From assembly GCF_008801915.1 (NCBI RefSeq), contig NZ_VZOV01000001.1, positions 124,001 to 188,000 on the forward strand: a DNA stretch of 64,000 bases. Reading direction: 5' to 3'. Under the pieces are notes generated by a model. It did not search any database, was not told the DNA's origin, and saw nothing but the letters and a program-made list of their open reading frames with translations. Origin of the DNA: Cupriavidus gilardii. GTDB lineage: Bacteria; Pseudomonadota; Gammaproteobacteria; Burkholderiales; Burkholderiaceae. This document shows positions 44,867 to 57,632 of this stretch, piece by piece (position 1 is the first letter of the stretch; every line of letters begins with the position of its first letter). The translations under genes and the position numbers were made by a program.

Positions 44867-44889
44867 CGGTACGTTAGATGCACTAAAAC
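44867..44889. promoter_or_regulatory. Operator-like site 4 (pta promoter), one base longer
   Basis: It begins with the same ten bases as site 1 (CGGTACGTTA) and ends TGCACTAAAAC, with total length 23. It is a diverged member of the same motif, about 105 bp from pta. Confidence 0.55.
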
Positions 44890-45260
44890 GGGACGGAAGG
44901 GGCCGTCATGGTGCGAGCGACGAGCGCGCGCGGCTGGCCGCAGGGCCGAATACGGTGCCGTTCGGCGGCCGGTCGGCGCTTGGACCCACGATTGCCGCCC
45001 AGTGGCACTATGGCGCGCGCCACCCGCTGCCTACGATAGCGCTACCCAACGTGCAAGGCGTTGGCCGCCGATTGCCGCCACGATGCGGCGACGGCCGATC
45101 AAAGGACGCGACAGCCGTCCACTGCAAGGAGACATTGGCATGCGACCTGCTTCCAGTCTTCCCCTCCTCGAGTAGGCACCTCGCCGGTGCCTGGATTCTC
45201 CGTGCCGCTCCCTGGCTCCCTGCCGCGGCACGCAACCTGTCTTTCTTGAGGAATACGACG
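44890..45260. other. Upstream region of tauA
   Basis: The pta-tauA gap is 497 bp in all. The part right of operator 4 is ordinary high-GC sequence without a convincing gene. A possible ATG at 44908 opens a frame that runs on into tauA but has non-native composition. TGAGGAAT (45247-45254) is the tauA ribosome site. No related operator copy was seen close to tauA. Confidence 0.5.
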
Positions 45261-46271
45261 ATGCGTTGGATCGAGCGTTGGATCAAGCAGTTCGCAACAG
45301 GCGCAGTGCTGGCCGCCGCCGTGCAGACGGGCGCGCTGGCACAAGCGAAGGAAGTGGTGATCGCCTACCAGGACATGGTGGTGCCATGGCGCCATGTGCA
45401 GGACGCCAAGGAGATCGAGAAGCTGACCGGCTACAAGGTGTCGTTCCGTCAGTTCTCCGGCGGCGGCGACGTGATTCGCGCGATGGCGTCGGGACAGATC
45501 GCGATCGGCGAGGCCGGCACCTCGCCGATCGCCTCCGCGCTGTCGCAGGGGCTGGACGTCGAGCTGTTCTGGATTCTCGACGACATCAACGCCGCCGAGG
45601 CGATGGTCGCGCGCAACGGCACGCGCATCGACAGCGTCGCCGATCTGAAGGCCAAGCGCGTCGGCGTGCCGTTCGTCTCGACCACGCACTATCACACGCT
45701 GGTCGCGCTGGAGCAGGCCAAGGTCGATCCGAAGCAGGTCCGCATCATGAACATGCGGCCGCCGGAAGTCGCCGCGGCCTGGCAGCGCGGCGACATCGAC
45801 GCGACGTTCATCTGGGACCCGGTGCTGGCGCGAATCAAGCCGACCGGCAAGGTGCTGCTGACCTCGGGGCAGATCGCGCAGTCGACCGGCAAGGCCACCT
45901 TCGACGGCATGATCGTCAGCAAGAAGTTTGCGCGCGAGAACCCGGACTTCATGGTCAAGTTCGTCAGGATGCTGGCCGCCGCGGATGACAGCTACCGCAA
46001 GAACAAGGCCGCGTGGACCGCCGATTCGCCGATGGTCAAGACCGTCGCGAAGGTGTCGGGTGCCAGGCCCGAGGACGTGCCGGGCAGCATGTCGCTGTAC
46101 GCGTTCCCGACGCTGGAGGAGCAGGCGTCGCCGCGCTGGCTCGGCGGCGGCGCGGCCAAGGCCCTGCAGTCGGCGGCGCAGTTCCTGAAGGAGCAGGGCA
46201 CGATCCAGACCGTGCTGCCGGACTACTCCGCCGGCGTCAATGCCGAGTGGGTCAAGCGGGCGATGCGTTGA
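45261..46271 (+). CDS. tauA: Taurine ABC transporter substrate-binding protein
   Basis: This periplasmic protein of 336 residues has a signal peptide ending near GALAQAKEV. Stretches matching TauA include [89 protein letters not shown] and [11 protein letters not shown] near the C-terminus. It captures taurine or a close aliphatic sulfonate. It is the first gene of tauABC, 56 bp before tauB. Sulfonate specificity is supported by its place beside the taurine pathway genes. Confidence 0.92.
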   Translation: MRWIERWIKQFATGAVLAAAVQTGALAQAKEVVIAYQDMVVPWRHVQDAKEIEKLTGYKVSFRQFSGGGDVIRAMASGQIAIGEAGTSPIASALSQGLDVELFWILDDINAAEAMVARNGTRIDSVADLKAKRVGVPFVSTTHYHTLVALEQAKVDPKQVRIMNMRPPEVAAAWQRGDIDATFIWDPVLARIKPTGKVLLTSGQIAQSTGKATFDGMIVSKKFARENPDFMVKFVRMLAAADDSYRKNKAAWTADSPMVKTVAKVSGARPEDVPGSMSLYAFPTLEEQASPRWLGGGAAKALQSAAQFLKEQGTIQTVLPDYSAGVNAEWVKRAMR

Positions 46272-46327
46272 GCCCCCGCCTGTCCAGTTCTTTCAGCGAT
46301 TCGCCAACGACCCCACAGGGAACCGAG

Positions 46328-47110
46328 ATGGCCAAACTCGAAATCGACAACCTCAGCGTCAACTATGGCGGCGCGGGCGGCACGCAGACGCTCGCGCTGT
46401 CGCAGGTCAACCTGACCATGGAGCGCGGCGACTTCGTCGTCGCGCTGGGCGCCTCCGGCTGCGGCAAGACCACGCTGCTGTCCTGCATCGCCGGCTTCAT
46501 GCAGCCGTCGGAAGGCGAAATCCGCCTCGATGGCCGCGCCGTCAACGGGCCCGGCGCCGAACGCGGCGTCGTGTTCCAGAAGCATGCGCTGATGCCATGG
46601 CTCAACGTCGCCGACAACGTCGCGCTGGGTTTGCGCATGCGCGGCGTCGGCCGTGGCGAGCGGCTGCGCATCGCACGCGACAAGCTGGCGCTGGTCGGGC
46701 TCGAGCATGTCGCCGACAAGCCGGTCTACCAGCTGTCGGGCGGCATGCAGCAGCGCGTCGGCATCGCGCGCGCGCTGGCCAACGATCCGGCGGTGATGCT
46801 GATGGACGAACCGCTGGGCGCGCTCGACGCGTTGACGCGCGAGTCGATCCAGGCGCTGATCCTGCAACTGTGGGCGCGCGAGCAGAAGATCGTTTTCTTC
46901 ATCACGCACAGCGTCGAGGAGGCGCTGTTCCTGGCCACACGGCTGATCGTGATGACGCCGTCGCCGGGCCGCATCGCCCACACCTACGAGCTGCCGTATG
47001 CGCGCCGCTATATCGAATGCGGCGATGCCCGCGCCGTCAAATCCGATCCGGATTTCATTCGCCACCGCGAAGAAATCGTCGACCTGATCCATGCCACGCC
47101 ACAAGGATAA
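46328..47110 (+). CDS. tauB: Taurine ABC transporter ATPase
   Basis: This 260-residue ABC ATPase has Walker [10 protein letters not shown], the Q-loop in [26 protein letters not shown], signature [15 protein letters not shown], Walker [17 protein letters not shown] and the H-loop in [26 protein letters not shown]. These are typical of the TauB/SsuB branch. It energises uptake with TauC. Its stop is 4 bp from the tauC start. Confidence 0.94.
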   Translation: MAKLEIDNLSVNYGGAGGTQTLALSQVNLTMERGDFVVALGASGCGKTTLLSCIAGFMQPSEGEIRLDGRAVNGPGAERGVVFQKHALMPWLNVADNVALGLRMRGVGRGERLRIARDKLALVGLEHVADKPVYQLSGGMQQRVGIARALANDPAVMLMDEPLGALDALTRESIQALILQLWAREQKIVFFITHSVEEALFLATRLIVMTPSPGRIAHTYELPYARRYIECGDARAVKSDPDFIRHREEIVDLIHATPQG

Positions 47111-47114
47111 GCCG

Positions 47115-48053
47115 ATGCCTGCCACCGTTCAGAGCCTGCCGGGCGCGACGCGCGCGCCGGGCGCCGTTGTTGCCAACGAGATGTCTTCCACCACGACGAC
47201 CGCCGCCGCGGCCCCGGCGGCACCGGCAGCACCTTCGGCGTCAGCACGCAAGATCCGCACGGTCTCCGGTTACCGGATGCCGGGCGAGGGCTCCAGTTCG
47301 CGCATTTCCGCGGTCACCGTGGTGTCGCTGCTGGTGCTGTGGTGGGTCGCCAGCCATTTCGGCTGGCTGCCGCCGCTGTTCCTGCCGACGCCGGAATCGA
47401 TTGGCGCCGCCTTTGTCGATGCGTGGAACGGCAATGTGCAGGGCGGCCTGCCGCTGCTCGACCATTTCTGGGCCAGCATGGTCCGCGTGTTCGGCGCCTT
47501 CGCGCTGGCGGCTGTCACCGCGGTGCCGGTCGGCGTGCTGATGGGCGTGTCGCGCATCGCGCGCGGCGTCTTCGATCCGCCGATCGAGTTCTACCGGCCG
47601 CTGCCGCCGCTGGCCTATCTGCCGCTGATCGTGATCTGGTTCGGCATCGACGAGACCTCGAAGATCCTGCTGATCTTCCTGGCGTGTTTTGCACCGATGG
47701 CGATGTCCGCGCGCGCCGGCGTGCGTTCGGTGACGATCGAGCAGATCAACGCGGCCTATTCGATGGGCGCCACGCCGTGGCAGGTGATTCGCCATGTGGT
47801 GCTGCCCGCCGCGCTACCGGACATCCTGACCGGCATGCGCATCGCGATCGGCTTCGGCTGGACCACGCTGGTCGCGGCCGAGATGGTGGCCGCCACCGCG
47901 GGCCTGGGCCAGATGGTGCTCAACGCGTCGAACTTCCTGCGTACCGACGTGGTGGTGATGGGCATCGTGCTGATCGGGCTGATCGCCTATGGCTTCGACC
48001 TGCTGATGCGCGGCGTCGAAAAGTGGCTGGTGCCGTGGAAGGGAAGGGCTTGA
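47115..48053 (+). CDS. tauC: Taurine ABC transporter permease
   Basis: This 312-residue inner-membrane permease starts with an unusually long Ala/Thr-rich tail of about 60 residues (MPATVQSLPGATRAPGAVV...AAPAAPAAPSASARK) before the first span. About 6 spans follow. The ATPase-coupling EAA-type loop is SVTIEQINAAYSMGATPWQVIRHVVLPAALPDILTGMRIAIGFGWTTLVAAEMVAA. It is the last gene of tauABC and convergent with the iclR gene. Confidence 0.93.
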   Translation: MPATVQSLPGATRAPGAVVANEMSSTTTTAAAAPAAPAAPSASARKIRTVSGYRMPGEGSSSRISAVTVVSLLVLWWVASHFGWLPPLFLPTPESIGAAFVDAWNGNVQGGLPLLDHFWASMVRVFGAFALAAVTAVPVGVLMGVSRIARGVFDPPIEFYRPLPPLAYLPLIVIWFGIDETSKILLIFLACFAPMAMSARAGVRSVTIEQINAAYSMGATPWQVIRHVVLPAALPDILTGMRIAIGFGWTTLVAAEMVAATAGLGQMVLNASNFLRTDVVVMGIVLIGLIAYGFDLLMRGVEKWLVPWKGRA

Positions 48054-48084
48054 AGGGCGGATGCGCGAAGCCGCTGGACGACTT

Positions 48085-48108
48085 CCCTCTCCCGCGAGCG
48101 GGAGAGGG
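48085..48108. repeat. Dispersed palindromic repeat, family 1
   Basis: The 11-bp arms CCCTCTCCCGC/GCGGGAGAGGG have a GA loop. It lies between the convergent tauC and iclR genes. Confidence 0.85.
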
Positions 48109-48137
48109 AACACCGCATCGACGCCGGTGCGCCTGCC

Positions 48138-49025
48138 TCAGAACGTCGAGGCCAGGTCCGCCGCGGCCTGCTGCAGCCGCGGCACGAATTCCAGCGAACG
48201 CGACAGCGGCGAGCGTACCGTCGGCGCATGGACGGCAAGGGCGGCCACCACCTGCCCGCGCTCGTCGCGCACCGGCACCGCGACGCAGCTGATGCCGGCG
48301 ACGAACTCCTCGTTGTCGACGCCGATCTGCTTGTGCGCGCAGCGGTCCAGCTCTGCCTCTAGCAGTTCGACATCGGTGATGGTGTTCTGCGTGAAGCGCT
48401 CCAGCGGCAGTTGCCGCACCAGCGCGCGGCGCTGTTCGCGCGGCAGCAAACCGAGCAGCAGCTTGCCGCTGGCCGAGCAGTGCAGCGGCACATGGGAACC
48501 GGGCTTCAGGTCCAGCCGCAGTGGCCAGGGCGCCTCCATGCGGTCCAGGTAGAGCACCGCGCTCTCGTGCAGCATGGTCAGGTTGACGGTCTCGCCGATA
48601 TCCTCGACCAGCCGCGACAGGATCGCGTGGCGCAACTGGCGGGTGCCGGAATGCGTGACGATGGCCACGCCGAGGCGTGCCAGCCGCGGACCGACCGCAT
48701 AGGCGTTGCGCGCGCCGGGTTCGCGGATCACCAGCCCGCCGGATTCGAGTGCGCCCAGCATCCGGTGCAGCGAGGCCTTCGGCGCCTCGAAGCCTTGCAT
48801 GATCTCCGCCAGCGTCAGCGGCCGGTCCGCGGCGACCAGGAATTCGAGCAGCGCGAAGGCGCGCAGCGTCGGCGTGTCGCCGCGGTCGTTGGCCGCTTCG
48901 CTGGGCGGCGGCGGGGGCGGCACCGGGGCGGGCCGCGCAGCGGCCTTCGCCGCTGCGGCTGGATTGGCCTTGGCGGCTCCGCGCGCGCGCGGAGCGGACG
49001 TCGCGGCGGTGGTGGCGGTTTTCAA
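48138..49025 (-). CDS. IclR-family transcriptional regulator
   Basis: This 295-residue regulator starts at TTG 49025, which has GGAGGA 6 nt before it. A long Ala/Pro-rich N-tail (about 45 residues, including PVPPPPPPSE) precedes the winged HTH (TLRAFALLEFLVAADRPLTLAEIMQGFEAPKASLHRMLGALESGGLVI). The effector domain has LRHAILSRLVEDIGETVNLTMLHESAVLYLDRME and the conserved GISCVAVPVRDERGQVVAALAVHAP. It is downstream of the EamA-phnW gene run in the same direction and convergent with tauABC, so it could serve either locus. Confidence 0.9.
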   Translation of the reverse strand: MKTATTAATSAPRARGAAKANPAAAAKAAARPAPVPPPPPPSEAANDRGDTPTLRAFALLEFLVAADRPLTLAEIMQGFEAPKASLHRMLGALESGGLVIREPGARNAYAVGPRLARLGVAIVTHSGTRQLRHAILSRLVEDIGETVNLTMLHESAVLYLDRMEAPWPLRLDLKPGSHVPLHCSASGKLLLGLLPREQRRALVRQLPLERFTQNTITDVELLEAELDRCAHKQIGVDNEEFVAGISCVAVPVRDERGQVVAALAVHAPTVRSPLSRSLEFVPRLQQAAADLASTF

Positions 49026-49132
49026 AGCGATTCCTCCGTTCCGGAAAACGAGACAAAGCGATTGTACTTCCGGATTGGGGTGTGCCGCCATGCGACCCCG
49101 GTACGGCACGGCGGCGCTCCGCGCCTCAGGCC

Positions 49133-49984
49133 CTAACGCGCCAGCTGCAACGTCACGATCCCCGCCAGTACCAGCGCGGTTGCCAGCAGCCGCCGCCGGT
49201 CGAACGGCTCGCGCAGCAGGAAGTAGCCCAGCAGCGCGGCGAAGATCACGCTCGATTCGCGCAGCGCGGCCAGCTTGGCGACCGGCGCCAGCGTCATCGC
49301 CCACAGCATCAGCGCATACGAGCCGACCCGGTTGATGCCGCCGATCCACGCGCGCTTCCACTCGGTGCGCAGCAGCGTCAGCAGCGTGCGGCCGCGCCGG
49401 ACCGCCGCGTAGCCCGGCATGAACAGATGCGACAGCGTCTGCAGCCAGACGATGTACGAGAACACCTGACCGTGGCGCTTGACCGCGGTGCCGTCGATCA
49501 CGGTGCCGCCCGCCAGGCAGGCGCCGGCCAGCAGCGCGAACCCCATCAGCTGCGGCGACTGCGTGCGCCAGCGCACCAGGCTGACCAGCCCGCAGCAGAT
49601 CAGCGCGATGCCGACGTAACCGCCGGGGCCGAGGCGCTCGCTGCCCATCGCGAGCAGCAGCAGAGCGACCATCATCGGCGCGCAGCCCCGCATCAGCGGA
49701 TAGGCCTGGCTGAAGTCGCCCCGGTTGTAGGCCGCCACCAGCGACAGCTTGTAGACGACCTCCAGGCAGACCGTCGCCAGCAGGAAGGGCCAGACCGCCG
49801 GCGCGGGCAGCGGCACCAGCAGCAGGAAGGGCAGCGCCGCCAGCAGGCAGAACGTATCGATCAACGCCATCGACGACAGCCGGTCGCCGCCGATCTTGAC
49901 GATCGCATTCCAGGAGGCGTGCATCACCGCGGACAGCATCACGGCGACGAACGCCATCCAGTGGAAGTCGGCGGGAAGGGTCAT
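49133..49984 (-). CDS. EamA/DMT-superfamily transporter
   Basis: This 283-residue inner-membrane protein has about 10 spans in two EamA halves ([35 protein letters not shown] and [25 protein letters not shown]). It also has the family end [41 protein letters not shown]. Its start overlaps the phnW stop (ATGA, 49981-49984), so it belongs to the AEP operon. DMT proteins often export amino acids or small metabolites; efflux of a by-product such as alanine, or AEP uptake, is possible but unproven. Confidence 0.87.
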   Translation of the reverse strand: MTLPADFHWMAFVAVMLSAVMHASWNAIVKIGGDRLSSMALIDTFCLLAALPFLLLVPLPAPAVWPFLLATVCLEVVYKLSLVAAYNRGDFSQAYPLMRGCAPMMVALLLLAMGSERLGPGGYVGIALICCGLVSLVRWRTQSPQLMGFALLAGACLAGGTVIDGTAVKRHGQVFSYIVWLQTLSHLFMPGYAAVRRGRTLLTLLRTEWKRAWIGGINRVGSYALMLWAMTLAPVAKLAALRESSVIFAALLGYFLLREPFDRRRLLATALVLAGIVTLQLAR

Positions 49985-51114
49985 GCCGCCCTGGCCAGCT
50001 GCGCCGCCATGTCGATGCCCATCTCCTGCAGCGTCAGCCCGATCGCGGACACCACGTTGCGCATTTCGTTGTCGTCGATCGCGCCGATGCAGCCGACGCG
50101 GAAGGTCTCGACCTGCGTCAGCTTGCCCGGATAGAGGATATAGCCGCGCTCGCGTACCTTCGCATAGAAGGTCTTGAAGTCGTAGCGCGGGTCGTCCGGC
50201 GCGTGGAACGTCACGATGATCGGCGCCTGTACCTCGGGACGCAGGAAGGGACGGAAGCCCAGCTCGCGCATGCCGTCGATCAGCGCGGCGCAGTTGCGGC
50301 GATAGCGCGCGCCGCGCACCGCTTGTCCGCCTTCGGCCAGATACTGGTCCAGCGCCGCGCGGAAGGCGGCGACCACGTGCGTGGGCGGCGTGAAGCGCCA
50401 CTGCGTGGTCTTCTGCATATAGGCGTACTGATCGTACAGATCCAGCGCCAGCGAATGGCTGTTGCCCTGGCTGGCCTCCAGCACGTCCTTCCTGACCAGC
50501 ACGAAACCCATGCCCGGCACGCCCTCGATGCATTTGCCGGTGGCCGCCACCAGCGCGTCGAACGGCATCGTGCGCGCGTCGATCTCGATCGCGCCGAACG
50601 AACTCATCGCATCGACGATCAGGCCCTTGCCGAGCCGCGCGCACAGCTGCGCGATCTCCGGCAGGGGATTGAGCACGCCGGCACCGGTCTCGCAATGGAC
50701 CTGCGCCACATGGGTGATCGACGGGTCGGCGGCCAGCGCGGCCTCGATGGCCGCCGCGCTGGCGGGCTGGTCCTCGGGGATAGCCAGTTCGACCGCGGCG
50801 CGGCCGATCGCCTTGCAGATCTTCAGGATGCGCTGGCAATAGGCGCCGTTCTGCGGCACCAGCACCTTGCCGTCGCGCGGCACCACGTTCGCCATCGCCG
50901 CTTCGACGGAAAACGTGCCGCTGCCCTGCATCGGCACGCAGACATGGGTGCCTTCGCCGTGCACGATGCGAACCAGATCCTCGCACAGGCTGCCGGTGAT
51001 GGCGTTGAAGGCGGCGTCCCACGAGCCCCAGTCGCGCAGCATGGCTTGCTTGGTCGCGAGCGAGGTGGTCAGAGGGCCGGGCGTCAGCAGAATGGGGTCG
51101 TTGCCGCGAATCAT
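49981..51114 (-). CDS. phnW: 2-aminoethylphosphonate--pyruvate aminotransferase
   Basis: This 377-residue PLP enzyme turns AEP and pyruvate into phosphonoacetaldehyde and L-alanine. Landmarks are [11 protein letters not shown] at the N-terminus, the substrate/PLP site [13 protein letters not shown], Asp168 in [15 protein letters not shown], and the PLP Lys194 in [43 protein letters not shown] ends the fold. The length equals that of known PhnW proteins. It follows the AEP transporter genes and is coupled to the EamA gene. Confidence 0.95.
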   Translation of the reverse strand: MIRGNDPILLTPGPLTTSLATKQAMLRDWGSWDAAFNAITGSLCEDLVRIVHGEGTHVCVPMQGSGTFSVEAAMANVVPRDGKVLVPQNGAYCQRILKICKAIGRAAVELAIPEDQPASAAAIEAALAADPSITHVAQVHCETGAGVLNPLPEIAQLCARLGKGLIVDAMSSFGAIEIDARTMPFDALVAATGKCIEGVPGMGFVLVRKDVLEASQGNSHSLALDLYDQYAYMQKTTQWRFTPPTHVVAAFRAALDQYLAEGGQAVRGARYRRNCAALIDGMRELGFRPFLRPEVQAPIIVTFHAPDDPRYDFKTFYAKVRERGYILYPGKLTQVETFRVGCIGAIDDNEMRNVVSAIGLTLQEMGIDMAAQLARAA

Positions 51115-51180
51115 GGTCGAATCTCCTGGCAGGGTGTGGCGGAGCGGGAATCGTCTGTGGGTTGTCGGGCTCAGTCCGGC

Positions 51181-52934
51181 TCAGTCGCGTTGGCCGGCGC
51201 CGCGCCATGCCTGCGTGCGGCGCTCGAGCCAGCGCTGCAGGCCGTGGTATGCCAGGCACGCCGTGGCGCAGGTCAGCACGACCAGGGTCGCCATCGCCGC
51301 GGCTGGGCCGATATCGCCGGATTCGTCCAGATTGACGATCTCGACCGAGGCCAGCTTGGTGTCGGCGCCGTACAGGAACACGACCGCCGACACGGTGGTC
51401 ATCGCATTGATGAACAGGTAGCGCGATATCTCGACGATCGCGGGCAGGCAGGCCGGCACGGTCACGCGCAGGAAGGTGGTGTAGAACGGTACCTTCAGCG
51501 AGGCGGAGACCGCCTCGAATTCGCCGTCGAGCTGCTTGAGGGCCGTGACGGCGGTCAGGTGGCAGGACGCGTAGTAGTGGACGATGGTGACGAGCACCAG
51601 GATGCCCAGCGTCTGGTACAGGACGTGGAGCGGATTGGCGGCCGGCACGAAGAAGAAGATATAGCCCAGCCCCAGCACCAGCCCCGGCACGCCCATCGGC
51701 AGCACCGCCATCAGCCGCACGAAGCCGCGCAGCCACTGCAGGCCGCGCGTCTTCTCCAGCAGATAGGCGGTGGTGAAGATGAACACGGGCCCGATCAGCG
51801 CGCAGGCCAGCGCCAGCTTCAGGCTGTTGAACCAGGAGGCGACGACGCCGCCCTCCACCAGTCCGACCCGGTAGTGGTTCAGCGACAGCGAGAAGTTGTA
51901 GGGCCACAGCTTGACGAACGACGCATAGATCGCCATGCCCATGACGGCGACCATCAGCGCGGCAACGAGCCAGCAGAACGCCGCCATCGCGAGGTCGAAG
52001 CGGCGGCTGCGGCGGGGGACGTAGGGCACCGAGCGGGCCGACATCTGCGCCAATTGCCGGCGCTGCACGCGCGCGTCGATGCAGTAGGTGATCAGCACCG
52101 GTACCAGCAGCATCAGCGCGACCACCGCGCCCTGCGAGAAGTCCTGCATGCCGATCACCAGCTTGTAGATGTCGGTGGCCAGCATGGGGAAGTTGCCGCC
52201 GATCACCTTCGGGATGCCGAAGTCGGAGATCGCATAGGTGAAGACGACCATCGAGGCACTGACCAGGCCATACCGCGCGGCGGGCACGGTGATCGTGAAG
52301 AACTTGCGAATCGTCGATGTCCCCAGCGCGTCGGCCGCCTCGTACAGCCTGGCATCGGTCAGCGACAGTGCCGTGATCAGGATCATCAGCGCATGCGGGA
52401 AGGTGGCGAACACCAGCGCGCCGACCACGCCGAGCGGCCCGTAGATCTGCACGTCGCCCATATGGGGCTTGAGCAGCCCCTGGTTGCCGAACCAGAAGAT
52501 GAACGAGATCGCGGCGAGCAGCGATGGCGCCAGCAGCGGAATCAGCGCGAGATTGCGCAGCAGGCCCTTGGCGCCGATGCGGCTGCGCGTCAGCGCGTAG
52601 GCGAAAGTCAAGGCGAGCGGCACCGTGATCGCGGTGGCCAGCGTCGATACCCAGACGCTGTTCCAGACCGAGCGCCACAGCGCCGGCGTCGTCAGGTACG
52701 CGCGGAAATGCGCGATGCCGGCCAGCGTGCCGTCGCGGTTCTGCACGCTCTTGGCGAGGATCATCACGATCGGCGCCAGCACGAAGCACAGCAGCGCCAG
52801 CGCGGCGGCACACAACAGCGCGTGCGCGATGCGGTCGGTCCAGTGCGTACGGACCGTGCCGAGGACGGTGGCGGGCGCGAAAGCGGGAGATAGCGGCGTG
52901 ACAGGCGGCGCGGGCGCCTTCGACAGGAGCAGGC

Positions 52935-52938
<4 letters not shown>
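51181..52938 (-). CDS. AEP ABC transporter permease, two permease domains fused
   Basis: This 585-residue inner-membrane protein has about 12 spans in two BPD permease halves. The first EAA-type loop is DARLYEAADALGTSTIRKFFTITVPAARYGLVSASM and the second is DGEFEAVSASLKVPFYTTFLRVTVPACLPAIVEISRYLF. The classical AEP system has separate PhnU and PhnV; here both halves are one polypeptide, as in FbpB-type iron permeases. Its start overlaps the ATPase stop (ATGA, 52935-52938). Confidence 0.9.
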
Positions 52939-54044
<1,106 letters not shown>

Positions 54045-54118
54045 GGATGTGGGCTCCATCGGGTCAAACGAGGGCGGCGCGCCTGGCGGCCGCGGCGAGC
54101 TGTCGAGAGTGCGGCGTC

Positions 54119-55150
54119 CTACTGTTTCTCGGCCTTGGCGCTGTAGCGCTTCTGCCATTCGGTCAGCACGCGCTCGCGGTGCTTCGCGATGTAGCCGAAG
54201 TCGTTCTTGACCAGCATCTTTTCGTAGCCGGCCGGAATCGTGTCGATCTTGCGGGCCACGCCGGGGTAGGCCACGATCGCCCAGTCGCGCGCGAACAGCT
54301 CGTTGGCTTCCTTGCTGGCCAGCCAGTCCAGATAGCGCTGCGCGGCCTCCTGCTTTCTGGTGCCCTTGACGATAGCCGCGGCCTCGATGTCGTAGCCCAG
54401 TCCTTCGCGCGGGAAGATGATGTCGATCGGCGCGCCGGCGGCCTTGGTCTTGTGCGCGCGCAACTCGAACGAGATGCCGATCGGGAATTCGCCGGCGCCG
54501 GCCTGCTTGCACGGCTTCGAGCCGGAATGGGTGTACTGGGCAATGTTCTCGTGCAGCGCATCCATGTACTTCCAGCCTTCCTGCTCGCCGAACAGCTGCA
54601 GCCACGCGGTCACGTCGAGAAAGCCGGTGCCCGAGGAGACCGGGTTGGGCATCACGATCATCCCCTTGTAGATCGGCTTGGCCAGATCGCGCCAGGTCTC
54701 GGGCCGGGGCAGGTTGCGCTTCTTCGCTTCGATGGTGTTGAAGCAGACCGTCGCGCCCCAGACGTCGAGTCCGACCCACGATGGCGGCGTCGCTTTGTCG
54801 CTGTAGTCGCGCGTCAGCCGTTCGAAACCCTTCGGGCTATAGGGCTGCAGCATGCCTTCCTGCTTGAGCAGCTCCAGGCTCGAGGCGGCGAGGCCGGCGA
54901 TCACGTCGGCCTGCGGGTTGGCCTTTTCGGCCAGCGCCTTGGCGGTGATCACGCCGGTCGAGTCGCGCACGTACTTCAGTTCGATATCGGGCGCGACCTT
55001 GGCGAAACCCTCGGCGTAGGGCTTCAGCGTCTCGATTTCCCAGGCGGTGTAGACGGTCAGCGTGGTCTTCTGCGCGAACGCGGCGCCGCTCAGAACTAGG
55101 GCGGCCGTGGCGGCGAGGGCTTGCTTGGCGAGTGTCATGGCGGTTCTCAT
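54119..55150 (-). CDS. phnS: AEP ABC transporter substrate-binding protein
   Basis: This 343-residue periplasmic iron/polyamine-type binding protein starts at ATG 55150 with AAGGAG 7 nt before it. The signal peptide ends SGAAFAQ. Family marks are TLTVYTAWEIETLKPYAEGFAKVAPDIELKYVRDSTGVITAKALAEKANPQADVI, MPNPVSSGTGFLDVTAWLQLFGEQEGWKYMDALHENIAQYTHSGSKPC and AGAGEFPIGISFELRAHK. The binding-site Ser/Gly residues (SSGTGF, SGS) suit a phosphonate ligand. It is the first gene of the leftward AEP operon. Confidence 0.88.
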   Translation of the reverse strand: MRTAMTLAKQALAATAALVLSGAAFAQKTTLTVYTAWEIETLKPYAEGFAKVAPDIELKYVRDSTGVITAKALAEKANPQADVIAGLAASSLELLKQEGMLQPYSPKGFERLTRDYSDKATPPSWVGLDVWGATVCFNTIEAKKRNLPRPETWRDLAKPIYKGMIVMPNPVSSGTGFLDVTAWLQLFGEQEGWKYMDALHENIAQYTHSGSKPCKQAGAGEFPIGISFELRAHKTKAAGAPIDIIFPREGLGYDIEAAAIVKGTRKQEAAQRYLDWLASKEANELFARDWAIVAYPGVARKIDTIPAGYEKMLVKNDFGYIAKHRERVLTEWQKRYSAKAEKQ

Positions 55151-55331
55151 TGTGGGGCTCCTTGTGGCATTGTATGTGCCAAGTTGTGTCAATTTGGTGA
55201 ATTGTGTGCAGTGACGCGCGAAGTCGTGCACCACCTCGAATCACCGTGAAACCCTTGTGCATCAACACTTGCAAGACATACGCCCGCACGGAACCGCGCT
55301 TTGTCTCCGCTTCAGCGCTCGTCGGCGTCTT

Positions 55332-55366
55332 GGTTTGTTGACAATATACAAACCGCTTGCTTTAAT
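55332..55366 (+). promoter_or_regulatory. Sigma-70 promoter overlapped by an inverted repeat
   Basis: A -35 box TTGACA (55338-55343), a 17-bp spacer and TTTAAT (55361-55366) point toward the GntR-phnA-phnY genes. GGTTTGT-N9-ACAAACC (55332-55354) covers the -35 box, as expected for a repressor site. The whole phnS-GntR gap is 314 bp (55151-55464). Its left half holds the phnS ribosome site and AT-richer repeats of GTGTCAATT type, but no clear promoter. Confidence 0.72.
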
Positions 55367-55464
55367 CGCAACCAGCAAATGCACGCATGCCAGCCGGCCC
55401 TGGCCGGCTGCTGAAACGGCCCTGCGCCGCGTGCAACGCCATCCCCGGTAAGTCAGGAGTGTTC

Positions 55465-57569
<2,105 letters not shown>

Positions 57570-57632
57570 TCGGGCCCGGCCCGGCCGGTCCGAATCGCGT
57601 CACCCTTGCCTGCACCTCACGGAGCCCCGAAC

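Noticed and set aside
44908-45260. A short gene upstream of tauA starting at ATG 44908
   Set aside because: The frame runs into tauA without its own stop, has shadow-like composition, and matches no family.
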